This document shows positions 48,670-58,030 of a stretch of DNA of 64,000 nucleotides, in pieces. The notes beneath the pieces are model-generated. The model was not told where the DNA came from, did not search any database, and was given only the letters and a program-made list of their open reading frames with translations. Source of the DNA: an uncultured Bacteroidota bacterium (GTDB lineage: Bacteria > Bacteroidota > Bacteroidia > Chitinophagales > Chitinophagaceae); the NCBI GenBank assembly GCA_903887415.1, contig CAISPO010000038.1, positions 1-64,000 of the forward strand, given 5' to 3'. Numbering within the stretch: the stretch's first letter is position 1; the number at the start of each line of letters is the position of its first letter. The translations under genes and the position numbers were made by a program.

Positions 48670-48686
48670 AACGTAAAATTACGTTA
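48669..48686. promoter_or_regulatory. Candidate BlaI-family operator dyad TAACGTAA-AA-TTACGTTA
   Basis: Perfect 8-bp inverted arms with 2-nt spacer abutting the repressor start codon. Confidence 0.6.
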
Positions 48687-48734
48687 CAAAACTTAAAAAC
48701 CAAATTTATTTTTCCGGAGCGTAGGGAAACCGAT

Positions 48735-49340
48735 CTATTTTGAGTAGTAAATACTATGGTTGTTCACCCTGAAGTACGCCTTCCAGATATCCTTATCATC
48801 CGCAAAAGCAGGTACCTTGCCCTTGTGGTCATTATCATTGGCAGGAATAAAATTCGCCTCCTTCATTACGGTGCACAGCCTTTTAAATATGGCCAACTGC
48901 ACATCCAAAGCCAGTGGGTTACCTCCTGAAGAATCCCGCACTCCCTCATACCCGAAGTAAGCCACCTTGCCTTTTGCATCCACCAATATATCCCGCAGAT
49001 TCAGTGTATAGCTGCCCTCCGGTATTTTATTGAGTTCATCAGCAATACCGTTAAACAAATAGTCATGAAAGATCTCATCACCTTTGTATTGCGGCTGGTT
49101 GCCTTTTACCTGCACCTTCATGCCCCCTACTTTTATCGGCCGGGCTATGGTCGTGGCTCTATGCACCACTTGCCCATTGCCGCTTTCGCTACCCATTGCG
49201 AAGTCGCCAGCTTTAACTTTAGAAAACTCTATGGCCACGCCCTTGCGTACCACCTTATCTCCATTTCTTTCAAATGTTTGCGCGAAACCTGTAAATGGAA
49301 TACATACCAATAAGACCAGGAAAAAACAGATTGCCTTCAT
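48735..49340 (-). CDS. Secreted hypothetical protein resembling the C-terminal ectodomain of the adjacent M56 protein
   Basis: Signal peptide MKAICFFLVLLVCIPFTGFAQ; EGSYTLNLRDILVDAKGKVAYFGYEG parallels DGEYNLIISEVVIDRKGKVIYYENYG of the M56 protein. Confidence 0.65.
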   Translation of the reverse strand: MKAICFFLVLLVCIPFTGFAQTFERNGDKVVRKGVAIEFSKVKAGDFAMGSESGNGQVVHRATTIARPIKVGGMKVQVKGNQPQYKGDEIFHDYLFNGIADELNKIPEGSYTLNLRDILVDAKGKVAYFGYEGVRDSSGGNPLALDVQLAIFKRLCTVMKEANFIPANDNDHKGKVPAFADDKDIWKAYFRVNNHSIYYSK

Positions 49341-49484
49341 CAGATACGTTTTAGCATATCAACAAAATAACAACATCTCAATAAATACAAAAGGCAAAAG
49401 CCGGCATTAACCAGCTTTTTAAAAAAGATATGACACCCGCTTTGCTCAACCGTTATTCCACTGCTGAAAACATATTCACAAAGC

Positions 49485-49508
49485 ACTCCCCTTTAGGGGC
49501 CGGGGGTT
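49485..49508. repeat. GC-rich dispersed palindrome ACTCCCCTTTAGGGGCCGGGGGTT
   Basis: Same style as 50543-50572. Confidence 0.6.
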
Positions 49509-50478
49509 ACTGTCCCTTAAACTTCTTCACCGCCTCAGTAAGCCTTGGTACTATCTCCATAGCATCGCCCAGCACACCGTAGTCGGCAGCCTTAAAGAAT
49601 GGCGCTTCCGGGTCTTTATTGATGACAACAATCGTCTTCGATCCATTCACACCTGCCAGGTGCTGAATAGCGCCGGATATGCCCACCGCTATATACAGGT
49701 TCGGGCGAATGGTGCCACCCGTCTGGCCCACATGCTCATTATGCGGCCGCCAGTGACTGTCTGCCACAGGGCGGCTGCATGCCAGCGCGGCACCCAGTTC
49801 CTTGGCCAGGTCTTCCAGCACATACCAGTTTTCCGGGCCCTTCATGCCACGGCCACCGCTCACTACCAGTTCTGCCTCAGAGAGCGGCACGCTGCCACTC
49901 GCCTTGCTCACTTCCACCACCTTTATTGAAAAGTCTTTGTCTTCAAAAGTCACATCCAGGTTCTCCACCGTAGCGCTACCCTCACCCTTTACCACAGGAT
50001 AAGTATTCGGCATCAGCGTGATCACCTTTACATCGCTGGTCACATTCACATACGCAAATGCCTTGCCGCTGAATACATTCTTCTTCACCACAAAACCCTT
50101 GCTCAGGTCTGGATAAGACACCGCACCAGCCACCAATCCCGCCTTCAGGCGAGCAGCAAGCCGCGGAGTTACCGCCTTGCCCACCGTATCATGCAGGCCC
50201 ACGATCACCTTGGCGCCTTCCTTCGCAGCAGCAGCCAGCATCACCTTGGTATAAGCCCGGCTGTTGAATTCATTGAGCCGGCTGTCCGTAGTGTGCAGCA
50301 CCTTATTAGCGCCATACTGGCCCAGTGCCTGCATAGCCGCATTATCTGCATCGCCCACAGCTACGGCCGTTACCGTAGTGCCCGTAGCCTTAGCTATATT
50401 AGCCGCATATTGCACCGCCTCCAGCGATTTCTTCTTAAAAACCCCACCCGCGTGTTCAACTAAAACAAGTACGCTCAT
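49507..50478 (-). CDS. etfA: Electron transfer flavoprotein subunit alpha
   Basis: SGGRGMKGPENWYVLEDLAKELGAALACSRPVADSHWRPHNEHVGQTGGTIRPNLYIAVGISGAIQHLAG, FAD-binding EtfA signature. Confidence 0.95.
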   Translation of the reverse strand: MSVLVLVEHAGGVFKKKSLEAVQYAANIAKATGTTVTAVAVGDADNAAMQALGQYGANKVLHTTDSRLNEFNSRAYTKVMLAAAAKEGAKVIVGLHDTVGKAVTPRLAARLKAGLVAGAVSYPDLSKGFVVKKNVFSGKAFAYVNVTSDVKVITLMPNTYPVVKGEGSATVENLDVTFEDKDFSIKVVEVSKASGSVPLSEAELVVSGGRGMKGPENWYVLEDLAKELGAALACSRPVADSHWRPHNEHVGQTGGTIRPNLYIAVGISGAIQHLAGVNGSKTIVVINKDPEAPFFKAADYGVLGDAMEIVPRLTEAVKKFKGQ

Positions 50479-50542
50479 CTTTATAGTAATTTGTAATTAG
50501 TAATTGGTAATTAGTAGTAAGTAACATGACCTTTTGCGCAAC

Positions 50543-50572
50543 AACTCCCTCCTTTAGGAGGGCCGGGGAGGT
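50543..50572. repeat. GC-rich dispersed palindrome ACTCCCTCCTTTAGGAGGGCCGGGGAGGTT
   Basis: Located between etfB and etfA. Confidence 0.7.
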
Positions 50573-50574
50573 TC

Positions 50575-51318
50575 TCAAATCACTTTAGCCTCCGTATGCA
50601 GCAAATTAACAAGCTCATCCATATTCTCCGCAGCTATCATCTTCACGCCCGATTTTGCCGGAGGTAATTCATACGATACTATTGCGGTCAGCGCATCCAT
50701 CGCAGCCGGTGGAACCACCTTTAGCGGCTTGGTGCGCGCAGCCATAATGCCACGCATATTCGGGATACGCGCCTCGGCCACACCCTTCTGGCAACTGATC
50801 ACTACCGGCAGGCTGCACGAGTCTGTTTCCTCACCACCCTCTATCTCGCGCTTAGTCGTCACTACCCCACCCGCTACATCTATTTTCGATGCGAAGCCGA
50901 TGTAGTTCATATCCAGCAGTTCGGCCACCATAGCGCCCACGCTGCCGTTATTGTAGTCTATGCTTTCTTTACCGCACAGCACCAGGTCATAGCCCACAGT
51001 CTTAGCGTATTCGGCTATCTGTGCCGCCACCATATAGGTGTCATTGCTATCCGTATCTATACGTATCGCCTCGTCGCCGCCCAGCGCCAGCGCCTTGCGT
51101 ATCACCGGCTCGGCATCAGCCTTGCCCACAGTTATCAGGTGCACATCAGTAGCCACACCCGCTTCCTTCAGTTCCAGCGCCCTTACTATACCATACCATT
51201 CGTCATATGGATTGATGATAAACGTTACCCCCGCGGTGCTGAAATGCGTATTATTATCCGCAAACGCAACCTTCGTAGTGGTGTCCGGCACCGGGCAGAT
51301 ACAAACTAGTATTTTCAT
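50575..51318 (-). CDS. etfB: Electron transfer flavoprotein subunit beta
   Basis: MKILVCICPVPDTTTKVAF...INPYDEWYGIVRALELKE...YDLVLCGKESIDYNNGSVGAMVAELL...IPNMRGIMAARTKPLKVV. Confidence 0.95.
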   Translation of the reverse strand: MKILVCICPVPDTTTKVAFADNNTHFSTAGVTFIINPYDEWYGIVRALELKEAGVATDVHLITVGKADAEPVIRKALALGGDEAIRIDTDSNDTYMVAAQIAEYAKTVGYDLVLCGKESIDYNNGSVGAMVAELLDMNYIGFASKIDVAGGVVTTKREIEGGEETDSCSLPVVISCQKGVAEARIPNMRGIMAARTKPLKVVPPAAMDALTAIVSYELPPAKSGVKMIAAENMDELVNLLHTEAKVI

Positions 51319-51676
51319 TATAAATTTAAAATTAAAAAGTCAAAATTCAAAACACTCAGGTGGAGCGTTTGGGAGTGCAAAAGTAGGCAAAAAACTACAA
51401 ATTGTGATCTTCGATGAGTCAAGGCCGTCATTTCGCAGCGCAGCGGAGAAACCTCCTGAAAATCTGCACTTAGTTGAAGAAGGGTACTGTCCAAACTGAT
51501 TTACTACTATCACCACCTGTGGCTATGGCACACTTGTACAATAGGGTTTCTATTCTGCTTTCTCTGCACGTTATGCCCCGTAGGCGGCTACAGCTTTGTA
51601 GCATATTGTCATCCTGAGCCCCGCCGAAGGATAACCACAAAGCGCCCCGTAGTGTGCGCAACCTGTTCGCGATGGA

Positions 51677-52624
51677 CTAATAAGATTTATGCAGTTGCAT
51701 AAACCTTTCAAAATGCCAATTGAGATTATCAAGTGACGGTCGATATTGTATTTCATTTGGCAAATAAATCTTCCTGCCGTGAAAAGCTCTGATCGAATGA
51801 CTTCCCGATTCTGTAAAATGCTCCGATACTATTATGTCGAAATGCTTGTCTATAGTTATAAGGAAACGATCAAATGCTCTATGCAAATTTGGCGACAGCG
51901 ATATTCCGTTCCTGATCGTATCATCATGTGATTCCGAAAATGGCACAATATGGCAGGCATCAATCATTTGCACATCCCGCGTAGCAATTATTTTCATACC
52001 TGATATACAACACGTATAGTTGTAAATTTTTGGTACTACTTTCTTAAAGACACCGCTTCTTACAAAAATTTCCTCCTCATCCGTTTTAACAACTTCATTT
52101 TTATAATCGCCGGATGCCTCATTTAAAATTTGATTTTCTACCCTCTGCAATAAGCCGTAATCTCCCCCTTTTACTTTCTGCCCTTCTAAGTAGGTTTGTA
52201 ATAAAGTATGTTTCATTATTTCTCTGCTATGGTGGTTCATAAGCAGATCATAAAATGTTTCGTCAAAGTATGCGTAATCGATCGCATTTTTTAACGCAGC
52301 GAAACTTCTTATTGAATTTGATGAAGTGAGCAATATTTCTTTGCCAACCGATGTTTTTAAATGCCAGAAACCATCACTTTTTAAATGATAAAATGGTAGT
52401 GAAAAATTAGGATTGAATCGCTCATTTCTCACAAGCTCATGCCAGTTATCTTTAAATCTCGCAACTAATTCCGGAGTAATAAATATTCTGTTTTCTGTTA
52501 TCTCTTTTTTCTCAATAGACTGTATAACAGATAACATGAGTATGGCCTTATGCGGAGCTACCGCTCCCTTTGAGCGGTCAACTTTAAGTTTGGCAAGTTT
52601 ATTAATAGCGGCAGAAATCTCCAT
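51677..52624 (-). CDS. HNH endonuclease (HNH_2-like), orphan restriction-type nuclease
   Basis: MEISAAINKLAKLKVDRSKGAVAPHKAILMLSVI N-terminus; YNYTCCISGM...MIDACHIVPFSESHDDTIRNGISLSPNLHRAFDRFLITID HNH core. Confidence 0.85.
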   Translation of the reverse strand: MEISAAINKLAKLKVDRSKGAVAPHKAILMLSVIQSIEKKEITENRIFITPELVARFKDNWHELVRNERFNPNFSLPFYHLKSDGFWHLKTSVGKEILLTSSNSIRSFAALKNAIDYAYFDETFYDLLMNHHSREIMKHTLLQTYLEGQKVKGGDYGLLQRVENQILNEASGDYKNEVVKTDEEEIFVRSGVFKKVVPKIYNYTCCISGMKIIATRDVQMIDACHIVPFSESHDDTIRNGISLSPNLHRAFDRFLITIDKHFDIIVSEHFTESGSHSIRAFHGRKIYLPNEIQYRPSLDNLNWHFERFMQLHKSY

Positions 52625-52679
52625 TGGATATAGCAAGTAAATATAGTTGACTTTTCGGCTTGCTAAATATTTGCTTTTT

Positions 52680-52912
52680 GATCTGGCAGTCGCCGTGCCA
52701 CATTTCCAAAATGTGCCACACCTGCGCGAGAGCACATCCCGCGCGAATAGGTTGCGCCCGCTACGGGGCGCCGTGTTTTGTTGGATATCATAATAGCTAC
52801 AAACAGGTTGCCACCTATAGCCTGCCCTGAGCTTGACGGAGGGGGCAATAACATGTTATTCTGTTATCCAGGTAATCCTGAAAATTCTTAAATCCTGAAA
52901 ATCCTGATTCAG
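52680..52912. repeat. Mosaic of short dispersed repeats
   Basis: GTGCCACATTTCCAAAATGTGCCAC near-palindrome followed by TAATCCTGAAAATTCTTAAATCCTGAAAATCCTGATTCAGACA, with internal iteration of ATCCTGAAAAT. Confidence 0.65.
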
Positions 52913-53352
52913 ACAAAAAGTGGATATCTCTTTTTGCTACGCATCATTTTCCATCCTAACTTTGTGCTGAAATTGCACCAATTCCTTGGTTCATGCAGCC
53001 TCAAGGCTAAAGAATACACCCATCAACCGCACCAGTTACAATTATAAATAACAGCAAATAAAATGCATCGGCCAGGCGAAAAAAATGCGCGAAAACCTGG
53101 GATAAGAACGTGATATTTTTGTGATATTTTTCAGCACTAAAGCATTGATAACCAACAAAAACCTGTGCAAACTTTTTTTTCTTAAAAACTGTGACATTTT
53201 GCTCACAGCATAAAACAAAGAATGTATAAGATACTTCCACAGTAAATCTAAACATCCATTTTTGAACCGCAAATCAAATTAATCACAATAATCAGGTAAA
53301 TCATAGTTCAGATAACTGCAGCAATCCGGAAGAAAACCAGAAGTTTCCAGCA

Positions 53353-53655
53353 CATGAAAACGCTACTTAAAATATTTATTGCACTGCTGCTCACTCCGTT
53401 ATATCTCCTTGCGCAGATCACCCCAAAGGAAAATAGCGAGCTGAATTACCGGATGATAGCGGGTCATACAGAAAGCTGTTTATCGTGAACCGAGATAAAC
53501 AAATATTGTGGAGTGCCCAGCCGGAAAAATGGGACAAGGCCGGAAGCAAGTGGATAAAAGACGGCGTATTAGTGGATGGCAAAGTGAGAGAGGGCTCTTA
53601 CCGCGCCAGCATCATCAGCCGCGATGAGCTTGAAAGCCTGATATGGGGCAGATGA
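53353..53655 (+). pseudogene. Small secreted-protein remnant with broken reading frame
   Basis: Signal-peptide-like MKTLLKIFIALLLTP.. start; YRKLFIVNRDKQILWSAQPEKWDKAGSKWIKDGVLVDGKVREGSYRASIISRDELESLIWGR is readable downstream but in a shifted frame. Confidence 0.4.
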
Positions 53656-53691
53656 AGAAACCATAAAAAGTGACATTTGCTACCACCCCTG

Positions 53692-56600
53692 TTAGTTTTT
53701 CACAAATTTCCTGACCACATAGTGATCCACTTTTACGAAATACAAGCTGGGGGGCAATTGCGTTACGTCTATTTCCACTTTTGAAGACCCGTATGATCCA
53801 GTGAACATTTCTTTGCCTGAAATATCGGTGATGACAACCTGGTGAATGGTCTCCGGAGCACTGATGCTGATAACGGAAGTTGCCGGATTAGGGAATATTT
53901 CCAGTCCATTTTTCAAAGCAGGCTGGTCAACGGATGTTGCGGAATCACACTGCGCCGCCGTGTACACTTCTATGTTCTCCGTAGCATAGGTCATGCCGCA
54001 TGTATTGCTTACTGAGTAGCTGATTGTGGCAGTGCCCGGCGCGACCGCAAACACGAAACCAATGAATGAATCGATGGCCGCCACACTGCTGTCTGTGCTC
54101 GTCCAAATGCCCTCGTAAGTGCTGTCAGAAAAAAGAAGCGACTCGCCGATACACATAAAATCCGCACCTACAATGGGCATTGCGGGTTGTTGGATATCTA
54201 CAATTATGCTGCCGTAGGATATACCGCAAACATTGGTCAGTGTATAATCTATACCCACCGGGCCCTCCTGTATGCCTATCACCAGGCCTGCAGCATTCAC
54301 AGTGGCGGCAGCAGGGTCCACGCTGCTCCAAACGCCTCCGGCAGCGCTGTCTTTCAGCAGTACGTGCACCCCGACACAGAAGGTATCCGTGCCGGTAACT
54401 ATTGATGCATAGCGCTGCACAGTGACTACCATTGTGTCTGTTACGCTGCCACAGGCATTGGTTTTAGTATATTTCACAGTATCCGTACCAGCAGCAAGCG
54501 ACACCACAGCACCACTTGCCACCTGGGCCACGGAATCATTGGACGTACTCCATACTCCGCCGGGGTCGCCATCGCTCCACATATGTGTCGTTCCCACGCA
54601 GGCTGGTGTTTCGCCATAGATAACACCCGGGTGCGGCGTAGCCAGAACATCCAGGTACAGTACCGCACTGTCTGTGCAGCCCCAGCCATTTGTTTTGATA
54701 TATGCAATACTGGCGGGGCCTGGCACTGTGCCTTCCACCATGCTGCCGCTGTGCCACAAATTGGCGCTGTAAGAACTCCATGTGCCGCCGGTAGTAGTAT
54801 CGCTCAGTGTATAGACAAGACCGGTACAGAGAATGGTATCTCCATAAATTGCGCCAACGAACGGCAGCGGATTTATCGTGAGTATAGCAGTTGCCAAACC
54901 GGATGCGCAACTATTGGTATAGGTGACCGTGTCAACTCCGGCAGTTACGGCATGGACCTGGCCTGCCGAATCTATTGTTGCATTGCCATTGGAGGCGCTC
55001 CACACACCATCAGTGACACTGTCGGTCAGGATCGTTGCAGCGCCTGAGCACAGGGATATTGTTCCGTCCACAGCACCTGCATTTGATGCGGCGATAACGT
55101 GAATAGGGAACAAGGCGGTATCTGCGCTGCAAGCCCCGGCGAGCACATACAAAATGGTATCGGCACCCGCACTCAACGCCGTTACCAGGCCGGTGCTGCC
55201 CACCATGGCAACAGAAGTATTTGTGCTGAACCACGAGCCAGATGCAGTGGTATCTGACAAGACAACCGTGGAACCAACGCATATATCACGTATGCCGTTG
55301 ATGGCGCTCAAAGAAGACGTCTGGTATGCGCCGGCATCCAGATGAATGCCTGCGACACGTGCGATACCCCTGAAGTCTGTGAGCTCACCGGGCAACACAT
55401 ATATTTCGGAACCGGCATCGATAGCCGGGCTGCAATGGGTCAATATTAGCCCGTCATCAGCGGTACCCCATAGCATATCTGCACCTTGCGGATCGGCCTC
55501 ATTTACAAATACCGGATCGATGCTGCTCAGCGAATTGTTCGCAAAAGTAATTGCGCCCGGGCTGGAGAGGCCGGTGTCTATGCCCGGGCCAGCGCCATAA
55601 TCCTGGTAAAAAACATTGTTGGCGATGGTGCAGTTTGCCCCGGCCACCAGTATTGCGCCTCCCCTGCCGGCAGTAGTGCTATCGGCATAAAAGGTATTAT
55701 TAGCCAGGAAGTGATTACTGCCATAACAGACGATACCGCCGCCGCCATATGCCGATGCATCTTTGTTATCAATGAACAAGTTATTCAACACGGTATCGGT
55801 GCCACTATTGGGATACACATATACTGCTCCACCGCCACCTGTGGCTCTATTGCCGATGAAGACATTGTCGCTCGCATTGGTGCTGCTGGTGATAAGCACT
55901 CCCGGGCCGCCGATATTCATAGCGCCGCCGGAGCCAGAGCTGTTGCCGTTGTAAACACACCGCGCGATATTGAATATGCCATTGTACAGATAGACTGCGC
56001 CCCCCCTGGTGAGCGAATAAGCGCTATCAAAATGACAGCTATCAAGGTTCAGCACAGCCGATGTGTTACTGCATATAGCGCCGCCATATGCCTCGTTGGT
56101 GCCATAAGCCACCTCACTATAAAAATTGCAGTGCGAAATGTGCGGCGATGAAAAGCTATCATATATGCCCCCCCCACAACCGCCACCAACAGAATAGCCC
56201 CCAGCCCATGCACCGAACGCAGTATCGGCGGTAAAGGTGCAATTCGCTACATCAGGTGCATAGTAAAAATTGGCAATAGCGCCTCCATATCCCCAGCCAC
56301 TTTCGCCGGGGGCGTCTGAATATGCATAGCCGATCGCCCGGTTCCTGTAAAAATTACATGAGCTGATGAGGCCCGGCGAACCATAGTTGTATATGGCACC
56401 ACCGTATCCTTTTCCGCCTCTTAAAGGGCCTTCGCGCTCCACGCTGCTGGAGACATTAAGCGAAAAACTCGAATTCCGTATGACCGTATTTCCAGTCGTA
56501 TTATACAGAGCTCCACCAAAGCAGAGGGCACCGCCACCAAGCGTGCCGCCAGCTACCCTGTTAGCAGTAAATGTGCAGCTATCAATAGTGAGCGTTGAAT

Positions 56601-57543
56601 TGTTGCTATAAACTGCGCCGCCATATGCGCCATCGGTGGTGTAGCCGCCTTGCACGTCACAGTAATTGTTCTGGAAAATGCAATTAACGATCTGCAGCAT
56701 GGACGACTGGTTGCTCATTACGCCGCCGGCAGAATTGTTGGAACTGCTGCAATGATTGCTTGTGAAACTGCAGCTTCGCAGCATAGGTGTAGCGTTGACG
56801 TTGTACATGGCCCCGCCGGCAACTGTGCCTGATGTGCAGGAATTTCCGGTCATGGTGCAGTTGATCATCGTATATAATGCAGACGAGCAATACATGCCAC
56901 CACCGGTGCCCGAATAGTTGTTTTGAACCACACAATTGCGGATAACGAACTTCAAACTACTGTCACTGTAGAGCGCTATTCCGCCGCCGCCGTACTGGTA
57001 CACCGGCACCGAGTTATATACCCTGACACCGCTTGCGCCTGCAACCCCATGACGTATGGTCAGCCCATCTAGCACAAGGCTGTCTGCAGCTGCAGGTAAG
57101 CCAGCAACAACAACGACATGGAAGGATGCGGTATCAGTACCCAACTGCCCGTCGAGGTAGGTATGGTTGGCGGTATCCCGCATGGTAATGCTTGTTTCTG
57201 TGCCAGCGAAGCCGCCATATATTTTCAGGGCTTTACCAATGCCATTACCACGATAAAACGCAAATGAAGTATCCCGGTGGTCGGCAGGTAAGGAGCTGAC
57301 ACCGTCTGTGGGCCAGTAAGTTCCTTTAGCGATCCATATATCCACCTCCGGCGCAGCACTGGTGTCTGCTGCGGCAACGGCCTTCGTCACATTGCGGAAT
57401 GCCGTGCCCCAACTGGTACCTATATGTGTATCGCTGCCGGTCGCGGAGTCAACATAGAAAATAGTCTGGGCTCCTAACGGAACCGCCAATGCTACGAAAA
57501 CCAGTATTAACATCGCCAGTAGGGTCCATGGGTTCATTTTCAT
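53692..57543 (-). CDS. Secreted POMP-like/right-handed beta-helix protein with Ig-like modules and T9SS type A C-terminal domain
   Basis: Recurrent GGGIALYSDSSLKFVIRNCVVQNN, GGAMYNVNATPMLRSCSFTSNH, GGAVYSNNSTLTIDSCTFTAN units; C-terminus LEIFPNPATSVISISAPETIHQVVITDISGKEMFTG. Confidence 0.88.
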   Translation of the reverse strand: MKMNPWTLLAMLILVFVALAVPLGAQTIFYVDSATGSDTHIGTSWGTAFRNVTKAVAAADTSAAPEVDIWIAKGTYWPTDGVSSLPADHRDTSFAFYRGNGIGKALKIYGGFAGTETSITMRDTANHTYLDGQLGTDTASFHVVVVAGLPAAADSLVLDGLTIRHGVAGASGVRVYNSVPVYQYGGGGIALYSDSSLKFVIRNCVVQNNYSGTGGGMYCSSALYTMINCTMTGNSCTSGTVAGGAMYNVNATPMLRSCSFTSNHCSSSNNSAGGVMSNQSSMLQIVNCIFQNNYCDVQGGYTTDGAYGGAVYSNNSTLTIDSCTFTANRVAGGTLGGGALCFGGALYNTTGNTVIRNSSFSLNVSSSVEREGPLRGGKGYGGAIYNYGSPGLISSCNFYRNRAIGYAYSDAPGESGWGYGGAIANFYYAPDVANCTFTADTAFGAWAGGYSVGGGCGGGIYDSFSSPHISHCNFYSEVAYGTNEAYGGAICSNTSAVLNLDSCHFDSAYSLTRGGAVYLYNGIFNIARCVYNGNSSGSGGAMNIGGPGVLITSSTNASDNVFIGNRATGGGGAVYVYPNSGTDTVLNNLFIDNKDASAYGGGGIVCYGSNHFLANNTFYADSTTAGRGGAILVAGANCTIANNVFYQDYGAGPGIDTGLSSPGAITFANNSLSSIDPVFVNEADPQGADMLWGTADDGLILTHCSPAIDAGSEIYVLPGELTDFRGIARVAGIHLDAGAYQTSSLSAINGIRDICVGSTVVLSDTTASGSWFSTNTSVAMVGSTGLVTALSAGADTILYVLAGACSADTALFPIHVIAASNAGAVDGTISLCSGAATILTDSVTDGVWSASNGNATIDSAGQVHAVTAGVDTVTYTNSCASGLATAILTINPLPFVGAIYGDTILCTGLVYTLSDTTTGGTWSSYSANLWHSGSMVEGTVPGPASIAYIKTNGWGCTDSAVLYLDVLATPHPGVIYGETPACVGTTHMWSDGDPGGVWSTSNDSVAQVASGAVVSLAAGTDTVKYTKTNACGSVTDTMVVTVQRYASIVTGTDTFCVGVHVLLKDSAAGGVWSSVDPAAATVNAAGLVIGIQEGPVGIDYTLTNVCGISYGSIIVDIQQPAMPIVGADFMCIGESLLFSDSTYEGIWTSTDSSVAAIDSFIGFVFAVAPGTATISYSVSNTCGMTYATENIEVYTAAQCDSATSVDQPALKNGLEIFPNPATSVISISAPETIHQVVITDISGKEMFTGSYGSSKVEIDVTQLPPSLYFVKVDHYVVRKFVKN

Positions 57544-57675
57544 AAATCAATGCTTTATGCTTGCAAAACATTTGCTACAACAAAATAATGATTTTTTTGA
57601 AAGTATGTATAAGCTGACCGCTACGGCTAAGCGATGTTTCAACTTCCACGATGACCGGGGCCAATTTCCCAAATA

Positions 57676-57707
57676 AAAAGAGAGCTGCGTAATGCAACTC
57701 TCTTTTA
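57676..57707 (-). terminator. Rho-independent terminator downstream of the WXXGXW gene
   Basis: Minus strand AAAAGAGAGTTGCATTACGCAGCTCTCTTTTTATTT. Confidence 0.8.
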
Positions 57708-57727
57708 AATGTCTGCTATAGCATGCT

Positions 57728-58030
57728 TCAACGGTGCCAGCTACCTTGCCTCCACTGATGGCCGTGGCCGTCATGGTTCCAATGGCCTTGCTTGTATTTG
57801 TAACCTGGATGTGGTGGCGCTTCCCATCTGCCGCCATTCCATTCGTACTTGCCGTCGCGCTCGTGCCAATCTTCGTCCACCCATACGTGCTGTGGGCTTG
57901 GCGCTTGTACGCGAACCACCGCAACCGGCCTCGGCGGACGGACGTTGACATATATCTGGGCCATGCTGCCGTATGCACCGCAGGTGAGCGCAATTGCGAG
58001 GATAAATAATACCTTGTTAATGTTTTTCAT
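57728..58030 (-). CDS. YXWGXW/WXXGXW-repeat secreted small protein
   Basis: Signal peptide MKNINKVLFILAIALTCGAYGSMAQ; YEWNGGRWEAPPHPGYKYKQGHWNHDGHGHQWRQGSWHR. Confidence 0.75.
   Translation of the reverse strand: MKNINKVLFILAIALTCGAYGSMAQIYVNVRPPRPVAVVRVQAPSPQHVWVDEDWHERDGKYEWNGGRWEAPPHPGYKYKQGHWNHDGHGHQWRQGSWHR

Noticed and set aside
57547-57993. 148-aa minus-strand ORF overlapping the WXXGXW gene
   Set aside because: The overlapping 100-aa ORF has a proper ATG, signal peptide and recognisable repeat, and is followed by a terminator.
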